Shown one piece after another: positions 46,772 through 56,561 of a stretch of 64,000 bases of DNA. The DNA is from Devosia equisanguinis (GTDB taxonomy: Bacteria > Pseudomonadota > Alphaproteobacteria > Rhizobiales > Devosiaceae), in NCBI RefSeq assembly GCF_900631955.1, contig NZ_UZWD01000025.1, forward strand, positions 169,154 to 233,153, in the 5' to 3' direction. The position numbers and the translations under genes were made by a program. How positions within the stretch are numbered: the first letter of the stretch is position 1; the number at the start of each line of letters is the position of its first letter. The notes beneath the pieces were generated by a model. The model saw only the letters and a program-made list of their open reading frames with translations. It was not told the DNA's origin and did not search any database.

Positions 46772-47143
46772 ATGCACGCTATTCCCGAGAACATTCGCGA
46801 AGGCATGAAGGTCTATGACAGCGCCATGCATGCCATTGGTACGGTTGAAAGTTTCCGTGCCACTGACGAGGCGCCGGACCATCCGGATGTCGACGCTGCC
46901 GGCGTCAGCCCGGTGCTCGAAGAAAACCCGCGCACCCTGCCCAATCTCATCGCCGATGTCTTTCGTCCCGATGACGAGCTGCCCACCGAGATGAAGGAAC
47001 GGGCCCTGCGCGAAGGTTTCGTCGTGCTGGACGCGGACGGCTTCCTGGCCTCCGACCGCTATATCTTTCCCGAGCATATCGACCGCGTCGAAGGCGACAG
47101 CCTGGTGCTGTCCGTGCGCAAGGACGATCTGCTGAAGGTCTGA
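46772..47143 (+). CDS. DUF2171/PRC-barrel-like small protein
   Basis: This is a 123-residue soluble protein. The N-terminal IREGMKVYDSAMHAIGTVESF resembles the first strands of DUF2171/PRC-barrel domains. The later YIFPEHIDRVEGDSLVLSVRKDDL matches the closing strands. A strong GAGGAGA lies before ATG 46772. These proteins are common in Hyphomicrobiales, often stress-related, with no defined activity. It is divergent from the outer-membrane protein gene. Confidence 0.75.
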   Translation: MHAIPENIREGMKVYDSAMHAIGTVESFRATDEAPDHPDVDAAGVSPVLEENPRTLPNLIADVFRPDDELPTEMKERALREGFVVLDADGFLASDRYIFPEHIDRVEGDSLVLSVRKDDLLKV

Positions 47144-47246
47144 CGCCAGCAACCGGCAATGCGGGGCCGTACAATTCCGCATTGCCGGACTAAGCCTCTC
47201 GAAACGCTGATCGGCCATTCTGGGTCAGGACAACCTGGAGCGGTTC

Positions 47247-47513
47247 ATGCGCTGCGATCTCGTTCATATCGAGCAGGTCCCCCTGGGCGAATGCGCCCTG
47301 CGCCTGTTTGTTGCCGATGCCGAACTCACGGCCAGCATCATCGAACATCGCTGCGATGGTCGCCTGGTTCTGTCGGATGCCCCCAAGCCGGGGCTTGACG
47401 GTATAGTTCCGACGATCACCCTGCTGCTGCAGCGCCGCCCCGATCATCTCTATGTGGTGCTCGAACAGGACGCCTACTGGCCGGAAACCTTCCCCAAGCT
47501 GCATGGCGCCTGA
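47247..47513 (+). CDS. Small hypothetical protein
   Basis: This is an 88-residue reading frame with GGAG 6 nt before ATG 47247 and codon use like its neighbours. The product is MRCDLVHIEQVPLGECALRL... with alternating hydrophobic residues that suggest a small beta-rich fold. It has no signal peptide or membrane segment. I do not recognise the family. It follows the DUF2171-like gene by 103 bp on the same strand. Confidence 0.55.
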   Translation: MRCDLVHIEQVPLGECALRLFVADAELTASIIEHRCDGRLVLSDAPKPGLDGIVPTITLLLQRRPDHLYVVLEQDAYWPETFPKLHGA

Positions 47514-47544
47514 CGCCCCTCATTGTGCGGTCCGGCAAGTCAAA

Positions 47545-47558
47545 ATCGGTTAACCGAT
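47545..47558. promoter_or_regulatory. Palindrome and TTAA-rich region before the Gly-rich gene
   Basis: ATCGGTTAACCGAT (47545-47558) is a perfect 14-bp palindrome. It is followed by three more TTAA words (47574-47597) in an AT-rich stretch, 150 bp upstream of the Gly/Asn-rich protein gene. TTAA pairs recall CtrA sites, but the spacings seen are 5 and 6, not 7. Confidence 0.4.
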
Positions 47559-47708
47559 AAAATTCTATTCAGATTAACCGGATTAAAATCTATTAACTCC
47601 AATCCCTGTTGTGCCAAAATCTAAGTAGAGGCGCGGATATTTTTGTCCGCTCTGCTCCGGAATGATTTCCCCATAGGAGGCGCTTGGTCGCCGGAAGTGG
47701 AGGTAGTC

Positions 47709-48635
47709 ATGATTTCTCGGAAGAATTTGACGGCCATTGTTGTGGTGGCGGCACTGATGCCGTCCGCTGCATTCGCAGATGGCCTTTTGGGCGGCCTGCT
47801 GGGCGGCGGCTCCGATGGTGGCAGTTCCAGCAGCTCAAGCCTGTTGGGCGTCATCGGTGGCTCCGATAGCGGCGCGCTGGTGACCCTGGGGAGCGGCAAT
47901 GCCGGCAGCAGTGGTCTGGTCAATGTCGGCCTCGGCGGCAGTGAAGGCCTCGTCACCACCAATGTCGGCGGCGGCTCCAAGCCTCTGGTCGACGCCTCGG
48001 TGCTCGGCTCCAACGGCATTGTCGACGTCAATGCCAATCTCGGTTCGCTCGGTGCCAACGTCAATGTTGGTGGCCCCAACGGCCTGGTCAATGTCGATAT
48101 CGGCAACAATTCCGGCGGCGGTGGCAATAATGGCGGTGGCAATAATGGCGGCGGCGGAAATGGCGGCAATGGTGGAAACGGCGGCAATGGCGGCGGCGGT
48201 AACGGTGGCGGCAATGGCGGTGGTGGAAATGGCGGCGGTGGCGGGTCCGGCGGCGGCAATGGAGGGAATGGGGGCAATGGCAGCAATGGCGGGAATTCCA
48301 GCCATGTCGGCTCCGGTTCCGGCGGCTTCAGCAGCAATGGCTCGGCCGCCTGCGCCGGCAGCAATCCCAACCAGCTGGTGACGCTGTTCCGCCAGTCCAA
48401 TCTCAACAACTGGAACCGCGCCAGCAGTATCCAGCTGATCCCGATCCGCGTCTGTGCCCAGGTGCGCCAGCAGATCGCCAACTGGCTGGCGTCCAATGGC
48501 GATTACCACCGCATGGTGAGCCAGGTTGCGTCCGATGCGCTGATCAACGCAGCGCTGGGCCGGACCAAATATCAGGCCGGCCACGTCCTGGGCGTGCAGC
48601 GCCAGGGTGGAACGCTCATGGTCTATGTGTTCTGA
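47709..48635 (+). CDS. Exported Gly/Asn-rich low-complexity protein
   Basis: This is a 308-residue exported protein. The signal peptide MISRKNLTAIVVVAALMPSA ends near AFA-DG. Residues about 25-115 hold degenerate repeats of the type GLVNVxxGG / SNGIVDVNA / GPNGLVNVDIG. A tract at about 138-195 is almost pure Gly and Asn, with repeated GGN units. A folded C-terminal domain (about 215-308) has two cysteines and WNRASSIQLIPIRVC. GGAGG precedes ATG 47709. The architecture suggests a surface or matrix protein with a flexible linker; function is unknown. The tract is encoded by repeats of ggcaatggcggc-like units and may vary in length. Confidence 0.8.
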   Translation: MISRKNLTAIVVVAALMPSAAFADGLLGGLLGGGSDGGSSSSSSLLGVIGGSDSGALVTLGSGNAGSSGLVNVGLGGSEGLVTTNVGGGSKPLVDASVLGSNGIVDVNANLGSLGANVNVGGPNGLVNVDIGNNSGGGGNNGGGNNGGGGNGGNGGNGGNGGGGNGGGNGGGGNGGGGGSGGGNGGNGGNGSNGGNSSHVGSGSGGFSSNGSAACAGSNPNQLVTLFRQSNLNNWNRASSIQLIPIRVCAQVRQQIANWLASNGDYHRMVSQVASDALINAALGRTKYQAGHVLGVQRQGGTLMVYVF

Positions 48636-48657
48636 CCTGCCCAGTCAGGCACATGAC

Positions 48658-48685
48658 GCCGGCCGCCATGCCCGTGGCGGCCGGC
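48658..48685. terminator. Bidirectional hairpin between Gly-rich gene and ubiG
   Basis: A perfect 11-bp stem, GCCGGCCGCCA (48658-48668) with TGGCGGCCGGC (48675-48685), lies between the convergent stop codons. Confidence 0.7.
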
Positions 48686-48687
48686 AC

Positions 48688-49431
48688 CTATTTGGCGGCA
48701 GGCCGTTCGGCCAAAATCATGTAATTGATCGCCATGTCAGGCGAGAGGCCCCAGCTGTCGGCAATGGGATTAAAGGTCACGCCGATCTCGTCGATCACCG
48801 AAAGCCCGTTGCGACGCAACTGGGCGGTGATCTCCTCGGGGGTGAGGAATTTCTTCCAGTCATGGGTGCCACGCGGCAGCCAGCGCAGGATGTATTCGGC
48901 GCCGATCACCGCCAGGGCCCAGCTCCTCGCGGTCCGGTTGAGCGTGGCGGTGAACATCAATCCGCCGGGGGCCACGAGGTCGGCGCAGGACTTCATGTAA
49001 AGCGGCACATTGTCGACATGCTCGACCACTTCCATGTTGAGCACGACATCGTATTTTTCGCCGGCGGCCACCAGGGCCTCGCTGGTGGTGGCGCGATAGT
49101 CGATATCCAGCCTCGACTGTTCGGCATGGATTTGCGCGATCCGGATATTGCGCTCGGCCGCGTCGATGCCGGTCACCTTGGCCCCCAACCGCGTCAGCGG
49201 TTCGCACAACAGGCCGCCGCCGCAGCCGACGTCGAGGATGGAGAGACCCTCGAAGGGGCGGATCGAGGCCGGGTCGCGGCCGAAATGGCGCACGAGGTTG
49301 TCGCGGATATAGCTCAACCGCACCGGGTTGAACTTGTGCAGCGGCTTGAACTTGCCCTTGGGGTCCCACCACTGCTCGGCCATCGCGGTGAATTTGGCGA
49401 CTTCGGCATCGTTGACGGTGGTGGCGGTCAT
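48688..49431 (-). CDS. ubiG: Ubiquinone biosynthesis O-methyltransferase
   Basis: It catalyses both O-methylation steps in ubiquinone synthesis. The 247 residues include the SAM motif [14 protein letters not shown], the N-terminal [21 protein letters not shown] typical of UbiG, and [18 protein letters not shown] lies upstream of ATG 49431 on the minus strand. The neighbouring divergent lysC gene further on matches the common alphaproteobacterial ubiG-lysC arrangement. Confidence 0.96.
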   Translation of the reverse strand: MTATTVNDAEVAKFTAMAEQWWDPKGKFKPLHKFNPVRLSYIRDNLVRHFGRDPASIRPFEGLSILDVGCGGGLLCEPLTRLGAKVTGIDAAERNIRIAQIHAEQSRLDIDYRATTSEALVAAGEKYDVVLNMEVVEHVDNVPLYMKSCADLVAPGGLMFTATLNRTARSWALAVIGAEYILRWLPRGTHDWKKFLTPEEITAQLRRNGLSVIDEIGVTFNPIADSWGLSPDMAINYMILAERPAAK

Positions 49432-49501
49432 GGGCAGGCTCCTTGCGGTCCCCATATGACCTCTCCACCCCCTCGCGGGCAAGGCGCTCCGTGTCGCAGC
49501 C

Positions 49502-50742
49502 CTATTGGCTGGACTTGTAGGTCATCCAGTTGTGGAGAATATAGGTGAATCCGGTCTGGATCTGGTTGTTGTCCGGCATCGGCATGGCGGGATTGGCGGC
49601 GCTGGAAACGAAGAAGCGATAGGACTGGTTGGCTGAGTCGGCCAATATGGTGTCGAGCGCTTCCTTGGGGAAGACGAAACACGGCCCGCCGATGCAGGTC
49701 TCCTCGGAAACCTGCGCGGTAAAAACCTCGCATCGTCCAACCAGTCCTGGCTGCGAATGTAGGAAAAGCTGGTCGTTTGCTCGGGGCTGAGCTTATTGGG
49801 ATTGGCGAGCACTGTCAGCGAACCGCTGGCCAGCAGCGTTCTGGCGTTCTCTCCCCAGGTCATGGCCAGCAATTCACCCTCTGGTGTCGAGGCGAAGATC
49901 AGGTTCACCGGTCCGGTCCCCTCGAGCGTCTCGTAGGCGCCGGGAATGTCGATGAGTTCATAGCGGGTCGTGCCATTGCCATCGACCATCAGGTCAATGG
50001 CGGTGTCATTGGGCAGATAGGCCGAGCGCACCCGGTAGCCGGCTTCGCCGGCGGTCAGGTCGAACAGCATGGCATCAATGATGCGGGTTGCGTCCTTGCG
50101 CAATGCTTCCACATAGACGCCGTCGTCAGTAAGGCCATAGGCCTCCAATTCGGCCTTCATCTCGGGGTCGTCATCCCACATGCCGGCAAGGGGGTTTGAG
50201 TCGTCGTCCTTCTGGGCGGCCTGATTGTACCTGATCTGCGCCTGGCTACGGGCATAGTCGACAAAGCGCGGCCAGGTCTCGCCGTAGAGTGGCGAGATCA
50301 TTGCCTCGTAGATTTGCGCGGCCTGGCGCTGTTCGTCACTCAACCCGTTGCCGTCGAAGGCGATGATCAGATCCGAATAGATGAGGATGGCTGTCAGTTC
50401 GCGCAGCTTGAGGATGAAAGGCGCCGCCTTGGCTTGGTAGGCGCAGTCGATTCCTGCCGCCTTGGCCCGCCCCGCTTCGGCGAGCTTCTCATAGGCAGCC
50501 AAATATTCCCCGTCATCGATCTTGCCGCTATCATGGGCCGCGGTAAACCAGAGGGGGGCCAGCAGATTGAGTTCCACATTGCGCATGGTGCTGAGTTCGA
50601 AATAGCGCAGGAAGTGGCATTGCGCGTCGATGGCGCGCGCTGTGTGATAATCGATGAAAGCTTGTTCGGCGGCATCCTGTGCTGCGGCAGGGGCCGCAAG
50701 GGCTACACAAGAGGTCAGGGCAAGGCAGAGGCGACGCAGCAT
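49502..50742 (-). pseudogene. Exported hypothetical protein with a one-base frameshift near its C-terminus
   Basis: This is an exported protein of about 413 residues if repaired. A signal peptide (MLRRLCLALTSCVALAAPAA) precedes a helical acidic body with DYHTARAIDAQCHFLRYFE near the N-terminus. After SYIRSQDWLDDARF the frame breaks. Reading one frame over gives TAQVSEETCIGGPCFVFPKE through to [12 protein letters not shown] and a stop at 49502-49504. Adding one A to the five-A run at 49721-49725 restores DDARFFTAQVSEE. As given, a 406-residue product with a scrambled tail results. GGAG precedes ATG 50742. I do not recognise the family. The homopolymer site makes a sequencing error plausible. 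Confidence 0.75.
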
Positions 50743-50908
50743 CGGCTAATCTCCGGAAGAGTTTAGACCCTGCCGCAGCTTTTCCCACCAGGCACCCCGC
50801 ATATGAGGGGTGCGCCAGCAATGACCATTGATTGCGCTGCCGCTTTATGGCATGTCCCCGCCCGATTGAAAGCGTACCGCCGGGTTCGGCGGAGGACCGG
50901 GGAAGCAA

Positions 50909-52174
50909 GTGGCCCGTATCGTCGTCAAGTTCGGTGGCACTTCGATGGCCAGTGTCGAACGCATCCGCCATTCCGCCCGCCACATCAAGCGCGAGGTGGA
51001 GGCCGGCAATGAGGTGGCCGTCGTGGTTTCGGCCATGAGCGGCAAGACCAATGAGCTGGTCGGCTGGGTCAACGAGGCCAGCAAATTCCATGATGCGCGT
51101 GAATATGACGCCGTGGTCGCTTCGGGCGAGCAGGTGACGGCCGGGCTCATGGCCATCGTGCTCAGCGAAATGGGCATTCAGTCGCGCAGCTTTGCCGGCT
51201 GGCAGGTGCCGATCCACACCGACGACGCCCATGGCGCCGCGCGCATCGTCGATATCGACCCGACCGAGCTCGACAAGCGCATGAAGGCGGGCTGGGTGCC
51301 TGTCATCACCGGCTTCCAAGGCATCTCGCCTCAGGGCCGCGTCACGACGCTGGGTCGGGGTGGTTCCGATACCTCCGCGGTCGCTGTCGCCGCCGCCGTG
51401 GGCGCGGATCGCTGCGATATCTATACCGATGTGGACGGCGTTTACACCACCGATCCGCGCATCGTGCCCAAGGCCCAGCGCATGACCCGCGTTTCCTTCG
51501 AGGAAATGTTGGAAATGGCCTCGCTCGGCGCCAAGGTGCTGATGATCCGCTCGGTCGAGATGGCCATGGCGCACAAGGTGCGCCTGACCGTCCGCTCCAG
51601 TTTCGATGACCCGGACGCGCCGCAGATCGCGCCCGATGGGACCCCCGGCGTTCCGGGCACGCTTGTCTGCGATGAGGATGAGATCATGGAAAAGCAGATC
51701 GTTTCGGGCGTGACGCTCGCCAAGGCCGAGGCCAAGATCACCCTGCGCGATGTCAAGGACAGCCCCGGCGTCGCCGCTGCCATTTTCGGCACGCTGGCCG
51801 ACAAGGGCATTATTGTCGATATGATCGTGCAGAATATCGCCGATGATGGCGCCACCACCGATATCACCTTCACCGTCCCGGACAGCGAATATGACAAGGC
51901 CGTCAAGGCGCTGGAAGACAATGGCGGTCGCTTCGAATATGCGCGCCTTTCCGGCTCGCGCGGCGGCGCCAAGGTCTCCGTCGTGGGGGTGGGCATGCGC
52001 AGCCATGCCGGTGTTGCCGCCTCGATGTTCAAGGCGCTTGCCGACAAGGGCATCAACATCCAGCTGATCACGACTTCGGAAATCAAGACCTCGGTATTGA
52101 TCGATGAAGAATATGCCGAGCTTGCGGTTCGGGCTCTGCACACCTATTACGGTTTGGACAGACAGGACGCCTGA
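50909..52174 (+). CDS. lysC: Aspartate kinase
   Basis: It phosphorylates aspartate, the first step toward lysine, threonine and methionine. It has 421 residues: a kinase domain with VVKFGGTSMAS (about residues 5-15), GRGGSDTSAVA and YTDVDGVYTTDPR, then two ACT domains from about residue 265. These are usually the lysine/threonine feedback site. A GTG start at 50909 follows GGGGAAG. It heads the run lysC-ptsP-prfA-prmC. It lies divergent to the frameshifted exported protein gene with 166 bp between them. Confidence 0.97.
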   Translation: MARIVVKFGGTSMASVERIRHSARHIKREVEAGNEVAVVVSAMSGKTNELVGWVNEASKFHDAREYDAVVASGEQVTAGLMAIVLSEMGIQSRSFAGWQVPIHTDDAHGAARIVDIDPTELDKRMKAGWVPVITGFQGISPQGRVTTLGRGGSDTSAVAVAAAVGADRCDIYTDVDGVYTTDPRIVPKAQRMTRVSFEEMLEMASLGAKVLMIRSVEMAMAHKVRLTVRSSFDDPDAPQIAPDGTPGVPGTLVCDEDEIMEKQIVSGVTLAKAEAKITLRDVKDSPGVAAAIFGTLADKGIIVDMIVQNIADDGATTDITFTVPDSEYDKAVKALEDNGGRFEYARLSGSRGGAKVSVVGVGMRSHAGVAASMFKALADKGINIQLITTSEIKTSVLIDEEYAELAVRALHTYYGLDRQDA

Positions 52175-52242
52175 TCCCGCGCGCAAGCCGGGGCCGCGTC
52201 CTCAGACAAGGGGGGCGGCTTTGCGGGCTGCCTGACGAGGCG

Positions 52243-54510
52243 ATGGTGACGACCATAGGCGGCCCGAGGGTGCTCCTGCGGCAATTGCGCGAGACGATGG
52301 CGGAGCCCCTGGCGTCGCAGGCTCGTCTCGACAAGATCGTCTCTCTCATCGCCGAGAACATGCGGGCCGATGTCTGCTCGTTCTATGTGTTGCGCGACGA
52401 CGGCGCGCTCGAACTCTTCGCCACCAAGGGCCTCAAGGCCGAATCGGTGCACCTCACCACGCTGCGGCTCGGCGAGGGGCTGGTCGGTCTCATCGCCGCC
52501 GAGGCAGAGCCGCTCAGTCTCGATGATGCGCCCAGTCATCCCGGCTTTGCCTATCGCCCAGAAACTGGCGAAGAAAAATTCAATTCCTTCCTCGGCGTGC
52601 CGGTGTTGCGCGCCGGGCAGACCCTGGGCGTTCTCACCGTCCAGAACGCCGAGCGGCGTCATTATGGCGAGGACGAAACCGAGGCCATGCTGACCACGGC
52701 CACGATTTTGGCCGAGATGATCGCTACCAGCGATTTCGACAATCTGATCAAGCCAGGATCGGATATCGATCTCAGGCGGCCCCGCATGTTCAACGGCGTC
52801 AGCTTCACCGACGGAATCGCGCTGGGCAAAGTGGTGCTGCACGATCCTCGCGTGGTCGTGACCAATTTCATCGCCGACGATACCGATGCGGAAAAGCTGC
52901 GGCTGGATGCGGCGCTGGCCTCGATGCGCGTCTCCATCGATGCCATGCTCGACCATGGCGACATGCAGCCCAGTTCGGACCATCGCGAGATCCTCGAAAC
53001 CTATCGCATGTTCGCCAATGATCGGGGCTGGGTGAACCGGCTGACCGAGGCCATCGACAACGGGCTGAGTGCGGAAGCTGCGGTCGAGCGGGTTCAGAAC
53101 GATACAAGGGCGCGCATGCTGCGCCAGACCGACCCCTATATTCGTGACCGGCTGCACGATCTCGACGATCTGGCCAATCGGCTGTTGCGCGTTCTAACCA
53201 ATACTCATCAGCCGGCGCAGCGCGAGCTGCCCGACAATGCTGTTCTCGTGGCCCGCAATATGGGCCCGGCGGAACTGCTCGAATATGATCGCAAGAAGCT
53301 GCGCGGCGTGGTGCTGGAGGAGGGCGGTGCCACCGCCCATGTGGCCATTGTCGCGCGCTCGCTGGGCCTGGTCGCCGTCGGCCAGGCCGAATCGATCGTT
53401 TCCATGTGCGAAACCGGAGATGACATCATCATCGACGGTTCGGCGGGCCAGGTGCATTTGCGGCCGACGCCAGAGGTCGAGCAGACCTATGTGGACAAGG
53501 TGCGTATTTCCGCCAAGCGGCGCGCGCATTACGCAGCGCTGCGGGAAAAGCCCAGCGTCACCCGCGACGGGGTTGATATCACCCTGCTGCATAATTCCGG
53601 CCTTGTCGCCGACCTGCCCATGCTGGACGATACCGGGGCAGAGGGCGTTGGCCTGTTCCGCACCGAATTGCAGTTCATGATCGCCAGCCGCCTGCCCCGG
53701 CTCAAGGAACAGGCCGAGCTCTATGCCGAGGCCATGGGCATTGCCGGTGATCGCCCCATCGTTTTCCGCCTGCTCGATATCGGCGGCGACAAGGTGCTGC
53801 CCTATTTGCGCGCCACGGCGGAGGAAAATCCGGCCATGGGCTATCGCTCGATCCGCCTGGGGCTGGATCGGCCGGGACTGTTGCGCACCCAGATCCGGGC
53901 GCTCCTGCAAGCCGCTAAGGGACGTCCGCTCAAGGTGCTGGTGCCCATGGTCACCGAAACCTTCGAGTTTCTCCTGACCAAGCAGGTCATCTCTAAGGAA
54001 GTCGACCGCCTCAAGCGTGCCGGCCATCCCGTGCCCTCCAGGCTCGAAGTCGGCGCCATGGTGGAAGTGCCATCGCTCTTGTTCGAGCTCGACCAGATCA
54101 TGCCGGAAGCCGATTTCGTCTCCATCGGCTCCAACGATCTCGTGCAGTTCCTGACCGCGGCCGACCGGGCCAATCCGCGCGTCTCCAAGGCCTATGATCC
54201 CATCGCCCTGCCGCGTCTGCGCGCCATTCGGCTCGTCGTCGATGCCGCCGCGCGCCACGGCAAGCCGGTCACCATGTGCGGTGAGCTGGCCGGCAAGCCG
54301 ATGGAAGCCTTGGCATTGATGGCCATCGGCATGACGCGTCTCTCGATGGGGCCGGCCTCGATCGGTCCGATCAAGGAAATGATCCTCAATCTCGAGCTCA
54401 AGCCCATTCAGGACGAGATCGCCAAGGCGCTCGGCGCCGGGGCCAATGGCCAGAGCGTACGCGCCCTGCTGACCCAATGGGCCGCCAAGCAGAACCTGCC
54501 GCTGGGTTGA
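52243..54510 (+). CDS. ptsP: Nitrogen PTS enzyme I (PtsP, EI-Ntr)
   Basis: It transfers phosphate from PEP to NPr in the regulatory nitrogen phosphotransferase system. The 755 residues consist of an N-terminal GAF domain (about 20-165), the enzyme I helical part (about 175-300), and the swivelling domain with GGATAHVAIVAR carrying phospho-His366. The PEP-binding barrel (about 410-720) follows, with FRTELQFMI, GSNDLVQFLTAADR and the TMCGELAGKP cysteine motif. GAGG lies before ATG 52243. EI-Ntr GAF domains sense glutamine and 2-oxoglutarate in characterised cases. The gene lies 68 bp after lysC, the usual alphaproteobacterial order. Confidence 0.95.
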   Translation: MVTTIGGPRVLLRQLRETMAEPLASQARLDKIVSLIAENMRADVCSFYVLRDDGALELFATKGLKAESVHLTTLRLGEGLVGLIAAEAEPLSLDDAPSHPGFAYRPETGEEKFNSFLGVPVLRAGQTLGVLTVQNAERRHYGEDETEAMLTTATILAEMIATSDFDNLIKPGSDIDLRRPRMFNGVSFTDGIALGKVVLHDPRVVVTNFIADDTDAEKLRLDAALASMRVSIDAMLDHGDMQPSSDHREILETYRMFANDRGWVNRLTEAIDNGLSAEAAVERVQNDTRARMLRQTDPYIRDRLHDLDDLANRLLRVLTNTHQPAQRELPDNAVLVARNMGPAELLEYDRKKLRGVVLEEGGATAHVAIVARSLGLVAVGQAESIVSMCETGDDIIIDGSAGQVHLRPTPEVEQTYVDKVRISAKRRAHYAALREKPSVTRDGVDITLLHNSGLVADLPMLDDTGAEGVGLFRTELQFMIASRLPRLKEQAELYAEAMGIAGDRPIVFRLLDIGGDKVLPYLRATAEENPAMGYRSIRLGLDRPGLLRTQIRALLQAAKGRPLKVLVPMVTETFEFLLTKQVISKEVDRLKRAGHPVPSRLEVGAMVEVPSLLFELDQIMPEADFVSIGSNDLVQFLTAADRANPRVSKAYDPIALPRLRAIRLVVDAAARHGKPVTMCGELAGKPMEALALMAIGMTRLSMGPASIGPIKEMILNLELKPIQDEIAKALGAGANGQSVRALLTQWAAKQNLPLG

Positions 54511-54609
54511 TGACGGCGGTCGGTCAGGCGTCGCGCCGGCCAGACAAGACTTGAACTTGCTCCGCTCGGTCTTTACAGCCAGCCGCATAGCCGCCGGAAA
54601 GACTGCATC

Positions 54610-55686
54610 ATGCCCTCACTGCCCCAGGACAAGCTCGACGCGCTGGAAATGCGCTTCCAATATATCGAGGCGGCCCTGTCCGGGGGTGCGAGCCAGGACG
54701 AGTTCGCCAAGCTCTCCAAGGAGCATTCCGACCTCTCCCCGATCGTGGGCGAGATCACGGCCTACAAGAAGGCCGTGAAGGATCGCGCCGAGGCCGAAAC
54801 CCTGCTCAAGAGTGGCGACAAGGAAATGGCCGAAATGGCGGCCGCCGAAATCGAAGAGCTCGACGAGCGTATCGAAGCGCTGTTCCAGTCGATCCGTATC
54901 CTGCTGCTGCCCAAGGACGAGGCCGACGAAAAGTCGATCATTCTTGAAATCCGCGGCGGTACGGGCGGCGACGAGGCGGCTTTGTTCGCCGGCGACCTCT
55001 TCCGCATGTATGAGCGCTATGCCGCCAGCCATGGCTGGAAGGTAACGGTGATGGAAGAAAGCCCCGGCGAAATGGGGGGCTTCAAGGAAATCATCGCCAA
55101 TGTCACCGGCAAGGGCGTCTATGCGCGGATGAAATACGAATCGGGTGTGCATCGGGTGCAGCGCGTACCTGCCACCGAGGGTTCGGGGCGCATTCACACC
55201 TCTGCCGCCACCGTGGCGGTGTTGCCTGAGGTCGAAGACATCGACATCGAAATCCGCGACCAGGATATTCGCATCGATACCATGCGCTCGTCCGGTGCCG
55301 GCGGGCAGCACGTCAATACCACCGATTCCGCCGTGCGCATCACCCACCTGCCCACCGGTCTGGTGGTGACCTCGAGCATGAAAAGCCAGCATCAGAACCG
55401 CGCCGAAGCCATGCGGGTGCTGCGGGCGCGGCTTTATGAAATCCAGCGCGAGGAGCGCGACAGTGCCCGTTCCGCCGATCGCAAGAACCAGGTCGGTTCC
55501 GGCGATCGCTCCGAGCGCATCCGCACCTATAACTTCCCGCAGGGAAGGGTGACCGACCACCGCATCAACCTGACGCTCTACAAACTCGATAAAGTCATCT
55601 CGGGCGAAGCGCTCGACGAGCTGATCGAAGCGTTGATCACCGAAAACCAGGCGGCGCAGCTTGCCGCCATGGAGGCGATCAACTGA
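54610..55686 (+). CDS. prfA: Peptide chain release factor 1
   Basis: It ends translation at UAA and UAG. The 358 residues contain the stop-codon recognition motif P187-A188-T189 and the catalytic GGQ motif at 231-233 ([15 protein letters not shown]). ATG 54610 opens [15 protein letters not shown]. The next gene encodes the methyltransferase that modifies the GGQ glutamine, and a Shine-Dalgarno site for it lies inside the end of prfA. Confidence 0.97.
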   Translation: MPSLPQDKLDALEMRFQYIEAALSGGASQDEFAKLSKEHSDLSPIVGEITAYKKAVKDRAEAETLLKSGDKEMAEMAAAEIEELDERIEALFQSIRILLLPKDEADEKSIILEIRGGTGGDEAALFAGDLFRMYERYAASHGWKVTVMEESPGEMGGFKEIIANVTGKGVYARMKYESGVHRVQRVPATEGSGRIHTSAATVAVLPEVEDIDIEIRDQDIRIDTMRSSGAGGQHVNTTDSAVRITHLPTGLVVTSSMKSQHQNRAEAMRVLRARLYEIQREERDSARSADRKNQVGSGDRSERIRTYNFPQGRVTDHRINLTLYKLDKVISGEALDELIEALITENQAAQLAAMEAIN

Positions 55687-56561
55687 GCGAGCCGATCAGC
55701 GTCGGGGCCTTGTGGCGCGGCTGGCGCGACGTCCTGGGCCGGCTCGGCTTCGAGACCGCGGCGCTCGACGCCAAACTGCTTGCCGGCCATGTGATGGGGA
55801 TGGATAGCCTGGTGCTCGCCACCCATGAACAGCGTCCGGTTGATGAGGCCGAGGCGATGCGTCTGGCCGAACTGATGCAGCGCCGTATGACCGGTGAATC
55901 GGTGGCCCGTATCATTGGCGAGCGCGAATTCTATGGGCTGGCCTTCGGCCTCAATGCGGCGACGCTCGAGCCGCGTCCTGACACCGAATTGCTGGTCGAT
56001 CTGGCGCTCTCCGCCTTGCCGGCGGGCGGGCGGCTGCTCGACCTGGGCACCGGCACGGGCTGCATTTCCATTTCGATCCTTGCCAACCGGTCCGACGCTT
56101 CGGCCTTGGCGACCGATATCAATCTCGAGGCGCTGATCATGGCGCGGCAGAATGCCGAGCGGCATGGCGTTGCCTGGCGGCTCGATTTTGCGCGCGGTGA
56201 CTGGTTCGGGGCGGTGCCGCCGGGGGAAGCGCCGTTCGATCTCATCGTCTCCAATCCGCCCTATATCGTCTCTGGCGTCATCGAGACGCTCGCCACCGAG
56301 GTGAAGCAGTTCGATCCGAAGCTGGCGCTCGATGGCGGGCCAGATGGGTTGGCCCCCTATCGCATCATCGCCGCCGAGGCGCCCAGGTTCCTGCGGCCCG
56401 GCGGGCAGGTGCTGGTCGAGATCGGCTATGACCAGGGCCAGTCGGTCGCCGAGCTGTTTGGGCATGCTGGCCTTGCCGACATAGTGGTTCACAAGGACCT
56501 GGGCGGGCTTGATCGTGTGGTTTGCGCGCACCATCTGCAGAGCCAGATCAGCAGGCCATAG
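55683..56561 (+). CDS. prmC: Release factor glutamine N5-methyltransferase, probable CTG start
   Basis: It methylates the GGQ glutamine of release factors. It has 292 residues with the SAM motif [15 protein letters not shown] and the catalytic NPPY at 191-194 (SNPPYIVSG). No ATG or GTG occurs near the start. CTG 55683 overlaps the prfA stop (CTGA) and has a strong GGAGG at 55671-55675, 7 nt away. It gives the family-like N-terminus (M)[19 protein letters not shown] at 55710 lacks a properly spaced site and would trim nine residues. Coupling to prfA by stop/start overlap is likely. Confidence 0.93.
   Translation: MSEPISVGALWRGWRDVLGRLGFETAALDAKLLAGHVMGMDSLVLATHEQRPVDEAEAMRLAELMQRRMTGESVARIIGEREFYGLAFGLNAATLEPRPDTELLVDLALSALPAGGRLLDLGTGTGCISISILANRSDASALATDINLEALIMARQNAERHGVAWRLDFARGDWFGAVPPGEAPFDLIVSNPPYIVSGVIETLATEVKQFDPKLALDGGPDGLAPYRIIAAEAPRFLRPGGQVLVEIGYDQGQSVAELFGHAGLADIVVHKDLGGLDRVVCAHHLQSQISRP

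Noticed and set aside
47560..47600. CtrA-like TTAA pairs before the Gly/Asn-rich gene
   Set aside because: The spacings between TTAA words are 5 and 6 bp, not the 7 required for the CtrA consensus.
48110..48300. Repeated DNA in the Gly/Asn-rich gene considered as a CRISPR or tandem satellite
   Set aside because: The repeats are short, in frame and code for Gly/Asn. There are no spacers and no cas genes.
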